From assembly GCA_017993715.1 (NCBI GenBank), contig JAGOME010000011.1, forward strand, positions 1 to 64,000: a stretch of DNA of 64,000 bases, read 5' to 3'. The DNA comes from Phycicoccus sp. GTDB taxonomy: Bacteria; Actinomycetota; Actinomycetes; Actinomycetales; Dermatophilaceae. Of this stretch, positions 40,781 through 49,831 are shown one piece after another; the first letter of the stretch is position 1, and each line of letters opens with the position of its first letter. The translations under genes were made by a program, and so were the position numbers. Under the pieces are notes generated by a model, which did not search any database, was not told the DNA's origin, and saw only the letters and a list, made by a program, of their open reading frames with translations.

Positions 40781-40817
40781 GAGAATGATTCTCATATGAG
40801 TTGAGAACCATTGTCAA
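40779..40817 (-). promoter_or_regulatory. Zur-type operator and znu promoter
   Basis: ATGAGAATGATTCTCAT (40779-40795) is a near-perfect palindrome matching the actinobacterial Zur/Fur box (TGAAAATGATTTTCA type). On the minus strand TTGACA (40812-40817) is a good -35, which puts the -10 inside the box. The box also covers both possible znuA starts. Zn-loaded Zur would block RNA polymerase directly. Confidence 0.82.
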
Positions 40818-40866
40818 AACCGGTCCAGGGTGCGGTCCGAACGTCCGGTTCCGGGACGTCGTGGGG

Positions 40867-41151
40867 TCAGGCTGCGGGGAACGCCCTCACCAGGGTGATC
40901 CCGCCGACGAGGACGGTGGCGGCGACGCGCATGAGCCGCTCGCTCGTGGAGATCCGCGGCCACCCGAGATAGAGCAGCCACGCCAGGAACACCGTCACGA
41001 CCGCCAAGAAGATCCATCCCCAACCGGGCACGGCGATGCCGGCCACCATGAGCACCAGGACCCCGAGGAAGGGCACGAGGCGGGGCAGGCGGGCCAGGGC
41101 CGTCACGGCACCGAGGCTGGCCTGTTCGATGGACTCGCGAAGACTCGACAC
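40867..41151 (-). CDS. Small membrane protein (94 aa)
   Basis: 94 aa with three hydrophobic segments: [39 protein letters not shown] and [21 protein letters not shown] at 41151 opens [14 protein letters not shown]; longer in-frame starts give an Arg-rich tail with no coding character. It lies divergently next to glyS as small actinobacterial membrane proteins of unknown function often do. I cannot name the family with confidence. Confidence 0.65.
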   Translation of the reverse strand: MSSLRESIEQASLGAVTALARLPRLVPFLGVLVLMVAGIAVPGWGWIFLAVVTVFLAWLLYLGWPRISTSERLMRVAATVLVGGITLVRAFPAA

Positions 41152-41279
41152 GGGACTCAAGCCTACGGCTCCATCCGTTCGAGGTATGTCGCGCACTCGT
41201 CGGACGCGTCGAATACCTCGAACCGATGGGGATGCGGCCGATTCGGGAGGGCCGCACGTGCCCAGATAGCCTTGCGCCC

Positions 41280-42686
41280 ATGGCTGCACCCACCAACACC
41301 GTCGAAACCGTTGTGTCCCTCTGCAAGCGCCGAGGCTTCGTCTTCCCCAGCGGTGACATCTACGGCGGGACGCGGTCGGCCTGGGACTACGGACCGCTCG
41401 GCGTGGAGCTCAAAGAGAACATCCGTCGCCAGTGGTGGAAGGCGATGGTCCATGAGCGCGATGACGTGGTCGGCCTGGACTCCTCGATCATCCTGCCGCG
41501 CCAGGTGTGGGTGGCCAGCGGTCACGTGGGCGAGTTCAGCGACCCCCTGATCGAGTGCCTGTCGTGCCACAAGCGGTTCCGGCTTGACCACCTCCAAGAG
41601 GCCATCGCTGACAAGGAGGCCAAGAAGGGCAAGGAGCTCGACCCCGACACGATCGCGCTGGACGTCATCGTCTGCCCGCACTGCGGCACCCGGGGCCAGT
41701 GGACCGAGCCGCGCGAGTTCAACATGATGCTCAAGACCTATCTCGGCGTCGTCGACGACGAATCCGGACTGCACTACCTGCGCCCCGAGACGGCCCAGGG
41801 CATCTTCGTCAACTTCCTCAACGTGCTCGGGTCCTCGCGCAAGAAGCCGCCGTTCGGGATCGCCCAGACCGGCAAGAGCTTCCGCAACGAAATCACCCCG
41901 GGCAACTTCATCTTCCGCACGCGCGAGTTCGAGCAGATGGAGATGGAGTTCTTCGTCAAGCCCGGTGAGGACGAGGACTGGCACCAGTACTGGATCGACG
42001 AGCGCACTCGCTGGTACGTCGACCTCGGCATCAACCCCGACAACCTGCGGCTCTACGAACACCCCGCCGAGAAGCTCTCCCACTACTCCAAGCGCACCGT
42101 CGACATTGAGTACCGCTTCAACTTCGCCGGCAGCGAGTGGGGCGAGCTCGAGGGTATTGCCAACCGCACGGACTTCGACCTCGGCACCCACAGCAAGCAC
42201 TCGGGCACCGACCTGGTCTACTACGACCAGACGACCGGCACCAAGTACACGCCGTATGTCATCGAGCCGGCGGCCGGTCTGTCGCGCTCGCTGATGACCT
42301 TCCTCGTCGACGCCTACGCCGAGGACGAAGCGCCCAATGCCAAGGGCGGCGTCGACAAGCGCGTCGTCCTGCGCCTGGACCACCGCCTGGCACCGGTCAA
42401 GGCGGCAGTGCTTCCCCTGTCCCGCAACGAGGACCTCTCGCCCAAGGCGCGTGACCTGGCGGCCCAGCTGCGCAAGTTCTGGAACGTCGACTTCGACGAC
42501 AGCCAGGCGATCGGCAAGCGCTATCGGCGTCAGGACGAGGTCGGCACGCCCTACTGCATCACCGTCGACTTCGACACGTTGCAGGACCAGGCCGTCACGA
42601 TTCGCGAGCGCGACTCTATGCGTCAGGAGCGGATCGGGCTGGACCACGTGCAGGGCTGGCTGGCGCAGCGCCTCCTGGGCGCCTGA
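41280..42686 (+). CDS. glyS: Glycine--tRNA ligase (homodimeric class II)
   Basis: 468 aa. Charges tRNA-Gly. Class II motifs: [26 protein letters not shown] near the start, motif 2 in [26 protein letters not shown], motif 3 region ending [14 protein letters not shown]. The ATG at 41280 follows TAGCCT (41267-41272) by 7 bases, so it is probably leaderless; no T-box is visible upstream. The TGA begins a tandem repeat. Confidence 0.95.
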   Translation: MAAPTNTVETVVSLCKRRGFVFPSGDIYGGTRSAWDYGPLGVELKENIRRQWWKAMVHERDDVVGLDSSIILPRQVWVASGHVGEFSDPLIECLSCHKRFRLDHLQEAIADKEAKKGKELDPDTIALDVIVCPHCGTRGQWTEPREFNMMLKTYLGVVDDESGLHYLRPETAQGIFVNFLNVLGSSRKKPPFGIAQTGKSFRNEITPGNFIFRTREFEQMEMEFFVKPGEDEDWHQYWIDERTRWYVDLGINPDNLRLYEHPAEKLSHYSKRTVDIEYRFNFAGSEWGELEGIANRTDFDLGTHSKHSGTDLVYYDQTTGTKYTPYVIEPAAGLSRSLMTFLVDAYAEDEAPNAKGGVDKRVVLRLDHRLAPVKAAVLPLSRNEDLSPKARDLAAQLRKFWNVDFDDSQAIGKRYRRQDEVGTPYCITVDFDTLQDQAVTIRERDSMRQERIGLDHVQGWLAQRLLGA

Positions 42687-42725
42687 GCAGCGTCGCGTCG
42701 CGACGAGCAGCGTCGCGTCGCGACG
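42685..42725. repeat. Two tandem 20-bp repeats with odd palindromes, at the glyS stop
   Basis: GAGCAGCGTCGCGTCGCGAC occurs at 42685-42704 and exactly again at 42705-42724. Each unit contains CGTCGCG-T-CGCGACG, a perfect palindrome around one base, so two stacked hairpins can form directly after glyS. Terminator or binding site; unclear. Confidence 0.75.
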
Positions 42726-42818
42726 CCCACGCGGTCTCCAGCAGCGCGTCAAGGGCATGCTCGGTGGCCTCGTTCGGACGGGTCCGCCCCCGACCTCAAC
42801 AGCGGGCCAGAATGGGGC

Positions 42819-44516
42819 ATGCGTGCAGACAGACCTGAGTTCGACGGGTACCTCGATGCCCTCGTCGACGAGTCTGTCGCTGTCTCTTGGGTGATCCTCG
42901 GCAACGAGGAGTTGGCCATCGAGGCCACGATCCGCACCGTCGTGCAGGCACACGAGAGCTGGCACGAGTGGAGTGAGGACCGGCCGGTGCGCAATGTGCG
43001 TCAGGCGACCGTGCGGCAGGCCCTGGCCCTAGCCCGGCAACCGGAGCGGGGCGGCGGCATTCACCCGTCCTCAGGTACCGCGATCGACTCGGCGGAGCAG
43101 CCCAGCGAGACCACCAGACCTGCGGACGCACTCACGCGGGCGCTGCGGGAGCTGGCGCCGGCCGACCGGGCCCTGATCGCCGCGACGTGCCTGCAGGACG
43201 CCTCGTCGGCTGACGCGTATGCCTCTGTCGACGGTGCCCAGGTGCAACCACTCGAACGCACGCAGGACACCATCCGTCGCCGCCTCGACGAGCAGCGCAT
43301 CTATTCGCCGGTCGAGATCCTCATGCGCGATGCCGCCGCGGAGCTGAGCGGAGCGGGCGTCGTGGACCAGGCTCTCCATCGGATCCGCCGATCAACGGTG
43401 CGTCGGCGCGTCCTGCTCGCCGGTGGGGTGGGTGGCATCGCCGCGGCCATCGCTGTCGCCGCCCGTGTGGGAGGAGAGCAGGCCTGGGGGCCAGCCGACG
43501 ACGGGAGCGCCAGTGCCTCTGGCTCCCGCCTCACGCTCCACACCCTCCCTGCCGCCAGCGACTTCGCCGACCTGCCCGTGTTGCCCGATGCGTTGGTGGA
43601 CACCGCGATCCCTGCGACCTGGGGGCTCAGCGACATCACTGACGCCGTGCCCTTGTCTCAGATGGGCACGGCCCCCGGATCCATCCGCGCGCTGTTCCTC
43701 TACCCGGACCCCGAGGGCGGGCACCTCCCCGTACTGCACATCCCCTCACACGATCCGCCCTACGTCGCGCTGGACACGCTGTCCCTGCCCCACCCCCAGG
43801 ACGAGCGGCTCCTGCGCAGCACCCGCCTTATCGACGACGACCGGCGGCGGGTCGCGCTGCTCTCCGCTCACAGTGTCACGTTCGTCGAGCCCGCCACGGG
43901 CGTGAGCACCTCGGTCGACCTGGTCGAGGCGGAGGCCGTCGACGGGGGCTGGTCCACGGGCGGGCGGTGGTTCATGGTCGTCACCGCGGTCCAGACCCTG
44001 CGCGTGGACCCGGTCGCCCAGACGTTCACGCCGGTCGGCGGGGCAGCGGGCTATGGCCGCAAGAAGTTGGGGATGGTCTCCGACACGCTCTCGCTCTTCG
44101 AGATCGACAGCAACGGCGTCGTCAACGGTGGCCGGGAGCCGCCAGGTCCGATCGGCGCGGTCCTCGGATCCACGACGGTCAACACGCAGGGGTGGGCCGC
44201 CGCCAGCGTGACGATCTCCAACCCTGGGCTCGTCGGGGGAGCGACCAGGGGCCTGTATGCCGTCTCCTGGGATGTCTCCGCGCGCAGCTCGCTGCTCGTG
44301 CCGGCGAGGCAGGACCTCAACGAGGCGAGTGAGTCCTCATCAGCGACGGCCTTGGGGTGGGCGCCCGGTGCCGTCCTGCTCTTCGGGTTGTCAGCGACGG
44401 ACGAGGCCGGGCAGATTTTGGGGTGGAACGTCATCGATGGGTCGATCTATCGGGTTGCTCGGTTGATTGCTCCGCCGGGGTCGTATTGGGGACCGCTGCC
44501 GAGCCTGTCTCCCTAG
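42819..44516 (+). CDS. Predicted membrane protein: degenerate sigma-factor-like N-terminus, one TM, propeller-like C-terminus
   Basis: 565 aa, no family I can name. Residues 1-~185 look like a decayed ECF sigma factor: a region-2-like helix pair (VDESVAVSWVILGNEELAIEATIRTVVQ) and a region-4-like part (ALRELAPADRALIAATCLQD), but with the -10 and promoter residues not recognisable. A TM helix follows (RRRVLLAGGVGGIAAAIAVAAR). The ~330-residue outer part is rich in short beta repeats (LPVLHIPSHDPPYVALDTLS, TTVNTQGWAAASVTIS) and could be a propeller. The ATG at 42819 follows CAGAAT by 5 bases. It stands alone, and the sigma part could serve protein contacts rather than transcription. All function is inferred. 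Confidence 0.72.
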   Translation: MRADRPEFDGYLDALVDESVAVSWVILGNEELAIEATIRTVVQAHESWHEWSEDRPVRNVRQATVRQALALARQPERGGGIHPSSGTAIDSAEQPSETTRPADALTRALRELAPADRALIAATCLQDASSADAYASVDGAQVQPLERTQDTIRRRLDEQRIYSPVEILMRDAAAELSGAGVVDQALHRIRRSTVRRRVLLAGGVGGIAAAIAVAARVGGEQAWGPADDGSASASGSRLTLHTLPAASDFADLPVLPDALVDTAIPATWGLSDITDAVPLSQMGTAPGSIRALFLYPDPEGGHLPVLHIPSHDPPYVALDTLSLPHPQDERLLRSTRLIDDDRRRVALLSAHSVTFVEPATGVSTSVDLVEAEAVDGGWSTGGRWFMVVTAVQTLRVDPVAQTFTPVGGAAGYGRKKLGMVSDTLSLFEIDSNGVVNGGREPPGPIGAVLGSTTVNTQGWAAASVTISNPGLVGGATRGLYAVSWDVSARSSLLVPARQDLNEASESSSATALGWAPGAVLLFGLSATDEAGQILGWNVIDGSIYRVARLIAPPGSYWGPLPSLSP

Positions 44517-44534
44517 GACGGGTTGTGCGGGCGC

Positions 44535-45356
44535 CTAACCCCGGGCGATCGGCCGGTCCGGATCGGTGATCCAGGCACTCCACGAGCCGATGTAGGGCAC
44601 TGCGTCGATCCCGGCCTCATGCAGGGCCAGGACCATCTGGGCGGCGGTGATGCCGGATCCGCACGAGGTGCCGACCGGCGAGGTGAGGTCGATCCCGGCG
44701 CCGGCGGCGGCATTCCTGATCTCCTCCGGCGTCCGGAAGGTGCCGTCAGCCTGCATCATCAGCCCCATGGGGAGGTTGATGGCCCCCGGGATCCGGCCAG
44801 CGATCGGGTCGATGGGCTCGACCTCGCCCCGGTAACGCTCGGGGGTGCGGACGTCGAGGAGTCGACCGGAGCCCGCCCAGTGGCCCGCTGCGACGTCATC
44901 GAGGAATGCCGTCGCGCCCGGGTGGAGCGTCACCGTGCCCCGGCGGGGCGTGGGGACGTCGGTCGTGGTCGGGTGCCCGGACTCTCGCCAGGCGGCCAGG
45001 CCGCCGTCGAGCACGCGCACGTCGGTCAGGCCGGCCCAACGCAGGACCCACCAGGCGCGGGCGGCCGCGAGGGAGGTCTGCTGGTCGTAGACGACGATGC
45101 GGGACTCATCGTCGACGCCCAACTGGCGCAAGGCTTCTTGCAACTCGTTCGGGTCAGGGAGGGGGTGGCGACCGCCGGCGCCAGCCGGGCCGGCGAGGGC
45201 GCCCTCCATCGGTAGGTGCTGCGCACCCGGGAGATGCTCCGCGGCATACAGGTCTTCGCTCGGCGGTCCCATCAGCGCGTACTGCACGTCGAGCACGTGC
45301 AGGACCTGGCTTGTGAGGTCCCGGGCGAGATCATCGACACGGACGAGGGCGCGCAT
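44535..45356 (-). CDS. Sulfurtransferase, tandem rhodanese domains
   Basis: 273 aa, thiosulfate or 3-mercaptopyruvate sulfurtransferase. The N-terminal rhodanese half has no catalytic Cys (VVYDQQTSLAAARAWW), the C-terminal half has C232 in GTSCGSGITA. CGSGI at the loop favours mercaptopyruvate over thiosulfate. ATG at 45356. It is divergent from the hydrolase at 45389 with only 32 bases between starts, so promoters must overlap. Confidence 0.9.
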   Translation of the reverse strand: MRALVRVDDLARDLTSQVLHVLDVQYALMGPPSEDLYAAEHLPGAQHLPMEGALAGPAGAGGRHPLPDPNELQEALRQLGVDDESRIVVYDQQTSLAAARAWWVLRWAGLTDVRVLDGGLAAWRESGHPTTTDVPTPRRGTVTLHPGATAFLDDVAAGHWAGSGRLLDVRTPERYRGEVEPIDPIAGRIPGAINLPMGLMMQADGTFRTPEEIRNAAAGAGIDLTSPVGTSCGSGITAAQMVLALHEAGIDAVPYIGSWSAWITDPDRPIARG

Positions 45357-45388
45357 GCCACCCACGATAGGGGGCGACAATGGGGGGC

Positions 45389-46129
45389 GTGCCCCCTCCC
45401 GTGCGTCTCGTCCTCGTGCATGGGTCGATCTTCAGCGCCGCCCAATGGTGGGGGTATGCCGAGCGGCTTGGGCCGGACATCGAGCTCGTCACCCCGGACC
45501 TACCCGGCCATGGTGCTCGGCGTGCCGAGACGTTCACGTGGGATGGTGCCCTGGCCAGCGTGGCCGCCGCGGTCGCGGACGGCGCCCCAGGCCAACGGGT
45601 CGTCGTCGCCGGCCACAGCCTCGGCGGCTACGTCGCCGCCGGGTATGCCGCCGCGGCGCCGGACCAGGTGTCGGGGCTGGGGCTGCTCGGTGCCACGGCC
45701 GAGCCACGAGGCTTCGGGGCGGCGGCCTACCGGGGACTGGCCCGGCTGTACGGCGGCTGGGGTCCGGACCGGGCCGGCCGACTCGTCGAGCGCCAGCTGA
45801 CCCGGCTCGGGGTCGATCCGCCGGTTGTCGAGGCCATGGTGCACGCGGGCCTCGCGCCCGACGCTGTCGACGCGGCCTGGCGGGCGGTCATGGAGCACGG
45901 GGGAGCTCGACTGGTCGACGGCCAGCGAGGTCCCGTGCTGCTCGCGGCAGGCCAGTATGACCAACTGCGGATCGGGATGCGCCGGTTCGGGGACGTGGCC
46001 CGGCGCACGGCATACCCGGTCCGCGAGGTCGTTGTCCCCAAGGCGCTGCATGCCTTCCCGATGACTCACCCTGGCGCTACGGTCGACGCCCTCAGCTGGC
46101 TGGGTGCGGCGACAATGGAGGCGCTATGA
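45389..46129 (+). CDS. Alpha/beta hydrolase
   Basis: 246 aa, LVLVHGSIFSAAQWWGYAERL at the oxyanion, nucleophile Ser in AGHSLGGYVAAG, Asp in AGQYDQLRIG and His in KALHAFPMTHP. The substrate is unknown. The GTG at 45389 follows GACAAT (45376-45381) by 7 bases and is preferred over an ATG at 45380 that lies inside that box. Its stop overlaps the dusB ATG (ATGA), so the two are coupled. Confidence 0.87.
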   Translation: MPPPVRLVLVHGSIFSAAQWWGYAERLGPDIELVTPDLPGHGARRAETFTWDGALASVAAAVADGAPGQRVVVAGHSLGGYVAAGYAAAAPDQVSGLGLLGATAEPRGFGAAAYRGLARLYGGWGPDRAGRLVERQLTRLGVDPPVVEAMVHAGLAPDAVDAAWRAVMEHGGARLVDGQRGPVLLAAGQYDQLRIGMRRFGDVARRTAYPVREVVVPKALHAFPMTHPGATVDALSWLGAATMEAL

Positions 46130-47346
46130 CTGTTGCCAGCGCTGTGACCACGCCCGTCTTGCCGCCGTTGCGGATCGGGGGGCTCACCATCGAGTCGCCC
46201 GTGGTGCTGGCCCCGATGGCGGGGATCACCAACCGCGCCTTCCGTCGCCTGTGCCGGGAGTACGGCAGTGCGGGGTTGGCAGCCGGCGGCGCCTCGGGCG
46301 CGACGAGCCTGTACGTCAACGAGATGGTGACGTCGCGAGCGCTCGTCGAGCGCAACGAGGCCACGATGCGGCTCATCTCGCACGGCCCGGAGGAGCGCCC
46401 TCGGTCCGTCCAGCTGTACTCGGTCGACCCGGTCACGGCGGGGCAGGCAGCGCGGCTGCTCGTCACCGAGGATCGCGCCGACCACATTGATCTGAACTTC
46501 GGCTGCCCAGTTCCCAAGGTCACCCGTAAGGGCGGCGGCTCCGCCTTGCCCTGGAAGACCGAGCTCTTTCGCTCGATCATCGCCTCGGTCGTCCGGGAGG
46601 CACACCGGTATGCCGTGCCGGTCACGGTCAAGATGCGCGTCGGGATCGACGCCGACCACCTCACCTACCTCGACGCCGGCCGCATCGCCGAGCGGGAGGG
46701 GGCGGCTGCCGTTGCGCTGCACGGTCGCACCGCGTCCCAGGCCTACTCCGGCACGGCCGACTGGTCGACGATCGCGCGTCTGAAAGAGGCCGTGACGACC
46801 ATCCCGGTGCTCGGCAATGGCGACATCTGGTCGGCGGAGGATGCGCTGGAGATGGTGCGCCGGACGGGTTGTGACGGCGTCGTCGTCGGTCGCGGCTGTC
46901 TCGGGCGGCCTTGGCTGTTCACCGACCTGGCCGCCGCGTTCGCCGGGTCGGACCTGCGGGTGCGGCCCAACCTGCGGGAGGTGACGTCCGTGCTGCGCCG
47001 GCACGCGGCATTCCTCGTGGACTTCTATGACGGGGACGAGCTGCGCGGGTGTCGGGACATCCGCAAGCACATCGCCTGGTATCTCAAGGGCTTCCCGGCG
47101 GGATCGACGGTGCGGCACCGGCTTGCGCTCGTGGACTCGCTGCAGGCGTTGGACGACCTCATCGGATCGCTGGATCTCGATGCCCCCTGGCCGGGGGAGG
47201 CCGCCGAAGGCCAGCGGGGCCGGGCGGGTTCACCACGCGTGGTCGCCCTGCCCGAGGGGTGGCTCGCATCGCGCGATCTCGACGAGGCACAGCGGGCCTG
47301 GGTCCAGCAAGCCGAGCTGGAGGCGGGCGCCCACACCGGCGGCTGA
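46126..47346 (+). CDS. dusB: tRNA-dihydrouridine synthase, DusB type
   Basis: 406 aa FMN enzyme that reduces uridines of tRNA D-loops. LAPMAGITNRAFRRLCREYG opens the TIM barrel; NFGCPVPKVTRKGGGSALPW is the Dus motif with the conserved Cys; ALHGRTASQAYSGTADW and GNGDIWSAEDALEM follow. The last ~100 residues form the helical tRNA-binding domain. Coupled to the hydrolase upstream; a hairpin follows. Confidence 0.94.
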   Translation: MTVASAVTTPVLPPLRIGGLTIESPVVLAPMAGITNRAFRRLCREYGSAGLAAGGASGATSLYVNEMVTSRALVERNEATMRLISHGPEERPRSVQLYSVDPVTAGQAARLLVTEDRADHIDLNFGCPVPKVTRKGGGSALPWKTELFRSIIASVVREAHRYAVPVTVKMRVGIDADHLTYLDAGRIAEREGAAAVALHGRTASQAYSGTADWSTIARLKEAVTTIPVLGNGDIWSAEDALEMVRRTGCDGVVVGRGCLGRPWLFTDLAAAFAGSDLRVRPNLREVTSVLRRHAAFLVDFYDGDELRGCRDIRKHIAWYLKGFPAGSTVRHRLALVDSLQALDDLIGSLDLDAPWPGEAAEGQRGRAGSPRVVALPEGWLASRDLDEAQRAWVQQAELEAGAHTGG

Positions 47347-47385
47347 CCTCCCAGTGTTGGCGTGGCGCGGTTTCCGTGATGTCGT

Positions 47386-47425
47386 GTGTCACTTCGGTGG
47401 GGTCCGGACCCCAGGGAAGTGACAC
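47386..47425. terminator. Hairpin between dusB and the AbiEi-like gene
   Basis: GTGTCACTTC and GAAGTGACAC enclose a second stem, GGGGTCC-GGACCCC. It lies 40 bases after dusB and directly before the end of the next gene on the other strand. It contains ACTTCGGTGGGG (47391-47402), which recurs at 48464-48475. Confidence 0.7.
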
Positions 47426-47426
47426 G

Positions 47427-48386
47427 TCAGGTGGCGACCTGGAGCTGACTCGAAGCACGGGCAGCGCAGTTCGGACCGCACGGCGACACCGCTCCCGTCC
47501 ACCCTCGCAGCCGGAACGCTCCAGCCAGGTCAAGCGCCAGTGCGCAGGGGGCCGCATCAACGTCGATCCAGCCGGCTCGCACGGTGACCTTGCCCTCGCG
47601 CAGCGCCCGGCGGTCCCGCACCCGATCGCGCTGCACGCCTGCTCCGTCGTGACCGATCCGGCCGTCGACTTCGACGACGACATCGAATTCGTCGTTGGCG
47701 AAGTCACGGCGGATCGGACCGGCATCCCCGGCCGCAGGCACCTGCATGGCCAGCGGGGGCAGGCCGTGTCCCTGCACGACGTCGACAGCGAATCGCACCT
47801 CGAGCACACTTTGCGCTCCCGTAGTGATCACTCCCAGGGCCAGACTCAGGGCGTGTCGATATGGATGGCGGGAGCGCCCCTGGAGCTCGTCAGCAATCTG
47901 CTCGGGGGTGCACAGCGTGTCGCGGCACGCATCGGCTGCCCAGGCGATGGCCTCGTGGGCCGTCGTTCCAGGTTCGGCGGCGAGGGCCAGCACCGTCACG
48001 GGCACGCTGGTCACCGCCAGCGCCCGACGGGTCATCACGTTGAGCGGGCCTCGGCGTCGGGTGATCCGCACACCCGGGATGCGGCGGACCCGGCGGTCGG
48101 CAGGAACATCGACGGTGAGGACCGGTGGGGCCTTGGTGAGGAAGCCGTGGAGGTGGGCCGCAGCCCGCAGGCTCAGGGCCGCACCCTCGCCGGCGTGCAG
48201 GAGCGCAGCGCTGGCCCGCGCCAACCAGGGGGTGGCGCCAGTGTGGGTCTGGTAGATACCGGGCGCGAGCTTGAGCCACCGACCCGACGTAAGCCGCCAG
48301 CGCACGCCCTCGGGGCCTAGTTCGGGGAGGGCTTGGGCACGTGAGATCACACCGTGCTGCTGCCGGGCCAGGTTGGAGAGATCCAC
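47427..48386 (-). CDS. AbiEi-antitoxin-like / DUF559-type nuclease-fold protein
   Basis: About 319 aa. The N-terminal winged-helix AbiEi-4-like part (LARQQHGVISRAQALPELGPEGVRWRLTSGRWLKLAPGIY) is followed by a middle part (RRGPLNVMTRRALAVTSVPVTVLALA) and a C-terminal restriction-endonuclease-like DUF559 region (FDVVVEVDGRIGHDG ... RDRRALREGKVTVRAGW). No AbiEii toxin gene is adjacent on either side, so it is not a complete type IV toxin-antitoxin pair. The GTG at 48386 is a guess supported by the HTH position. Isolated between two similar hairpins. Confidence 0.78.
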   Translation of the reverse strand: MDLSNLARQQHGVISRAQALPELGPEGVRWRLTSGRWLKLAPGIYQTHTGATPWLARASAALLHAGEGAALSLRAAAHLHGFLTKAPPVLTVDVPADRRVRRIPGVRITRRRGPLNVMTRRALAVTSVPVTVLALAAEPGTTAHEAIAWAADACRDTLCTPEQIADELQGRSRHPYRHALSLALGVITTGAQSVLEVRFAVDVVQGHGLPPLAMQVPAAGDAGPIRRDFANDEFDVVVEVDGRIGHDGAGVQRDRVRDRRALREGKVTVRAGWIDVDAAPCALALDLAGAFRLRGWTGAVSPCGPNCAARASSQLQVAT

Positions 48387-48459
48387 GCCACCCACTGTGC
48401 GCTCATGGGCGGGGTCGCGACTTTCGCCATCCACAGGATCCAGCCGTGGTGACTGGCTG

Positions 48460-48496
48460 TGGAACTTCGGTGGGGCTCGCCCCCCACCGAAGCTCC
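48460..48496. terminator. Hairpin upstream of the AbiEi-like gene / after the trans-sulfuration gene
   Basis: TGGAACTTCGGTGGGG and CCCCACCGAAGCTCCA form a 16-bp stem with one mismatch around a short loop. It lies between the start of the AbiEi-like gene and the end of the next gene on the same strand. Confidence 0.7.
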
Positions 48497-48538
48497 ACGC
48501 TCAGGCCGCAGGCAGTCCCCACGTCCAGGTCGCGGGGA

Positions 48539-49696
48539 TCACAGGCGGGACAGGGCGCGGTCGAGGTCGGCAAGCAGGTCCTCGGGGTCCTCCAGCCCGA
48601 TGGAAAGCCGCAGCACCCCGTCGCCCGGTTTGGCGGCCGACTCGACCGGGCGGTGCGTCAACGCTGCCGGGTGCTGGATCAGGGAGTCGACCCCGCCGAG
48701 CGAAACGGCGTGCGTGATCAGCTCGCAGGCACCCGCGACGGTGACCGCCGCGGCATACCCACCGCGCAAGGTCAGAGCCAGCATCGACCCGGGTCCGCGC
48801 AGCTGGCGACCCACGACCCCGCTCGGGTCGTCGAGCCCGGGATAGTGGACCTGCTCGACAGCCGGGTGGGTCTGCAACCAGGCCGCGACCTTTTCCGCGC
48901 CGGACTGGGCGGTGCGGACGCGCATGGGCAGGGTCTGCAGCCCGCGATGGAGCTCGTAGGCCGCCAACGGGTGGAGCAGACCGCCAGTCACGGCCCGGAT
49001 CTGGCGCAGCCGCGCGGCCCAGGCCGAGGTCGTGGCGACCACGCCACCTAGGGCATCCCCGTGACCGCCGATCGCCTTGGTCGCCGAATGCAGGACGAGC
49101 GTGGCGCCGTGCCGAATCGGGTTCTGCAGCACCGGGGTCGCCACGGTGTTGTCAACGAGCACGGGAACAGTGCCCGCGCGGGCCACGACCTCCTCGATGT
49201 CCACCAGGTCCAACGTCGGGTTGGCGGGGGTCTCCAGGATGATCAGGCCCGTGTCCTCGCGCAGCGCGGCCGGCAGCGACTGGACGTCTGTCCAGGTGAC
49301 CTCGGTGCCGAGCAGGCCGCTGGCCAGCACGTGATCCGTGCCGCCGTAAAGAGGCCGGAGGGCGACCACATGCCGACGACCTGCCGCGACGGTGGCGAGG
49401 AGTGCCGCGCTCAGCGCCGCCATCCCGGTCGCGAACGCCACCGCCTCGTCTGCACCCTCGAGTTGCGCCACGGCCCGCTCGAACCGGTCGACGCCCGGGT
49501 TCCACAGCCGCTGGTAGACCAGGCCACCTTGGCCGGACGGCCGTCCGCCCGTGGCCATCGTCTCGTAGGCCGCGCCCCCGGAGTCGACGTCCGGCAGGGG
49601 GTAGGTCGTGGAGAGGTCGATCGGAGGGACGTGCACTCCCAGGGTGCGCAAGTCCTCGCGTCCGGCATGCACGGCCAGGGTGTCCAGCGTGGTCAT
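48539..49696 (-). CDS. PLP-dependent trans-sulfuration enzyme (cystathionine gamma-lyase/MegL type)
   Basis: 385 aa. Acts on cystathionine, methionine or a related sulfur amino acid. Conserved elements: LVYQRLWNPGVDRFERAVAQLEG, ATGMAALSAALLA, PLYGGTDHV, ETPANPTLDLVDI, and the Schiff-base Lys207 in HSATKAIGGHGD. SLGGVDSLIQHPA near the C-terminus is the family end motif. ATG at 49696 with AAGGAG upstream. Divergent from an Lrp-type gene, the usual regulator partner. Exact substrate is not decided by sequence. Confidence 0.88.
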   Translation of the reverse strand: MTTLDTLAVHAGREDLRTLGVHVPPIDLSTTYPLPDVDSGGAAYETMATGGRPSGQGGLVYQRLWNPGVDRFERAVAQLEGADEAVAFATGMAALSAALLATVAAGRRHVVALRPLYGGTDHVLASGLLGTEVTWTDVQSLPAALREDTGLIILETPANPTLDLVDIEEVVARAGTVPVLVDNTVATPVLQNPIRHGATLVLHSATKAIGGHGDALGGVVATTSAWAARLRQIRAVTGGLLHPLAAYELHRGLQTLPMRVRTAQSGAEKVAAWLQTHPAVEQVHYPGLDDPSGVVGRQLRGPGSMLALTLRGGYAAAVTVAGACELITHAVSLGGVDSLIQHPAALTHRPVESAAKPGDGVLRLSIGLEDPEDLLADLDRALSRL

Positions 49697-49831
49697 CGAG
49701 CTCACTCCTTTGTGATCGGGTGCCTCCAGTTCAGCGGGGTCAACGGGATTTGTGCCAGAGTTCCGGGGTTTCCACGACATCAGGGTGGCATTCAGACGTA
49801 AAGCCCGACGCGGACGCATAGGCTGAATGCC

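Noticed and set aside
41152..41279. T-box riboswitch before glyS
   Set aside because: The -10 box ends 7 bases before the start, leaving no room for a leader RNA; no T-box sequence.
42685..42725. CRISPR-like array
   Set aside because: Only two adjacent units, no spacers, no cas genes in the window.
47427..48386. Complete type IV toxin-antitoxin (AbiE) pair
   Set aside because: No nucleotidyltransferase (AbiEii) gene on either side; neighbours are dusB and a trans-sulfuration enzyme.
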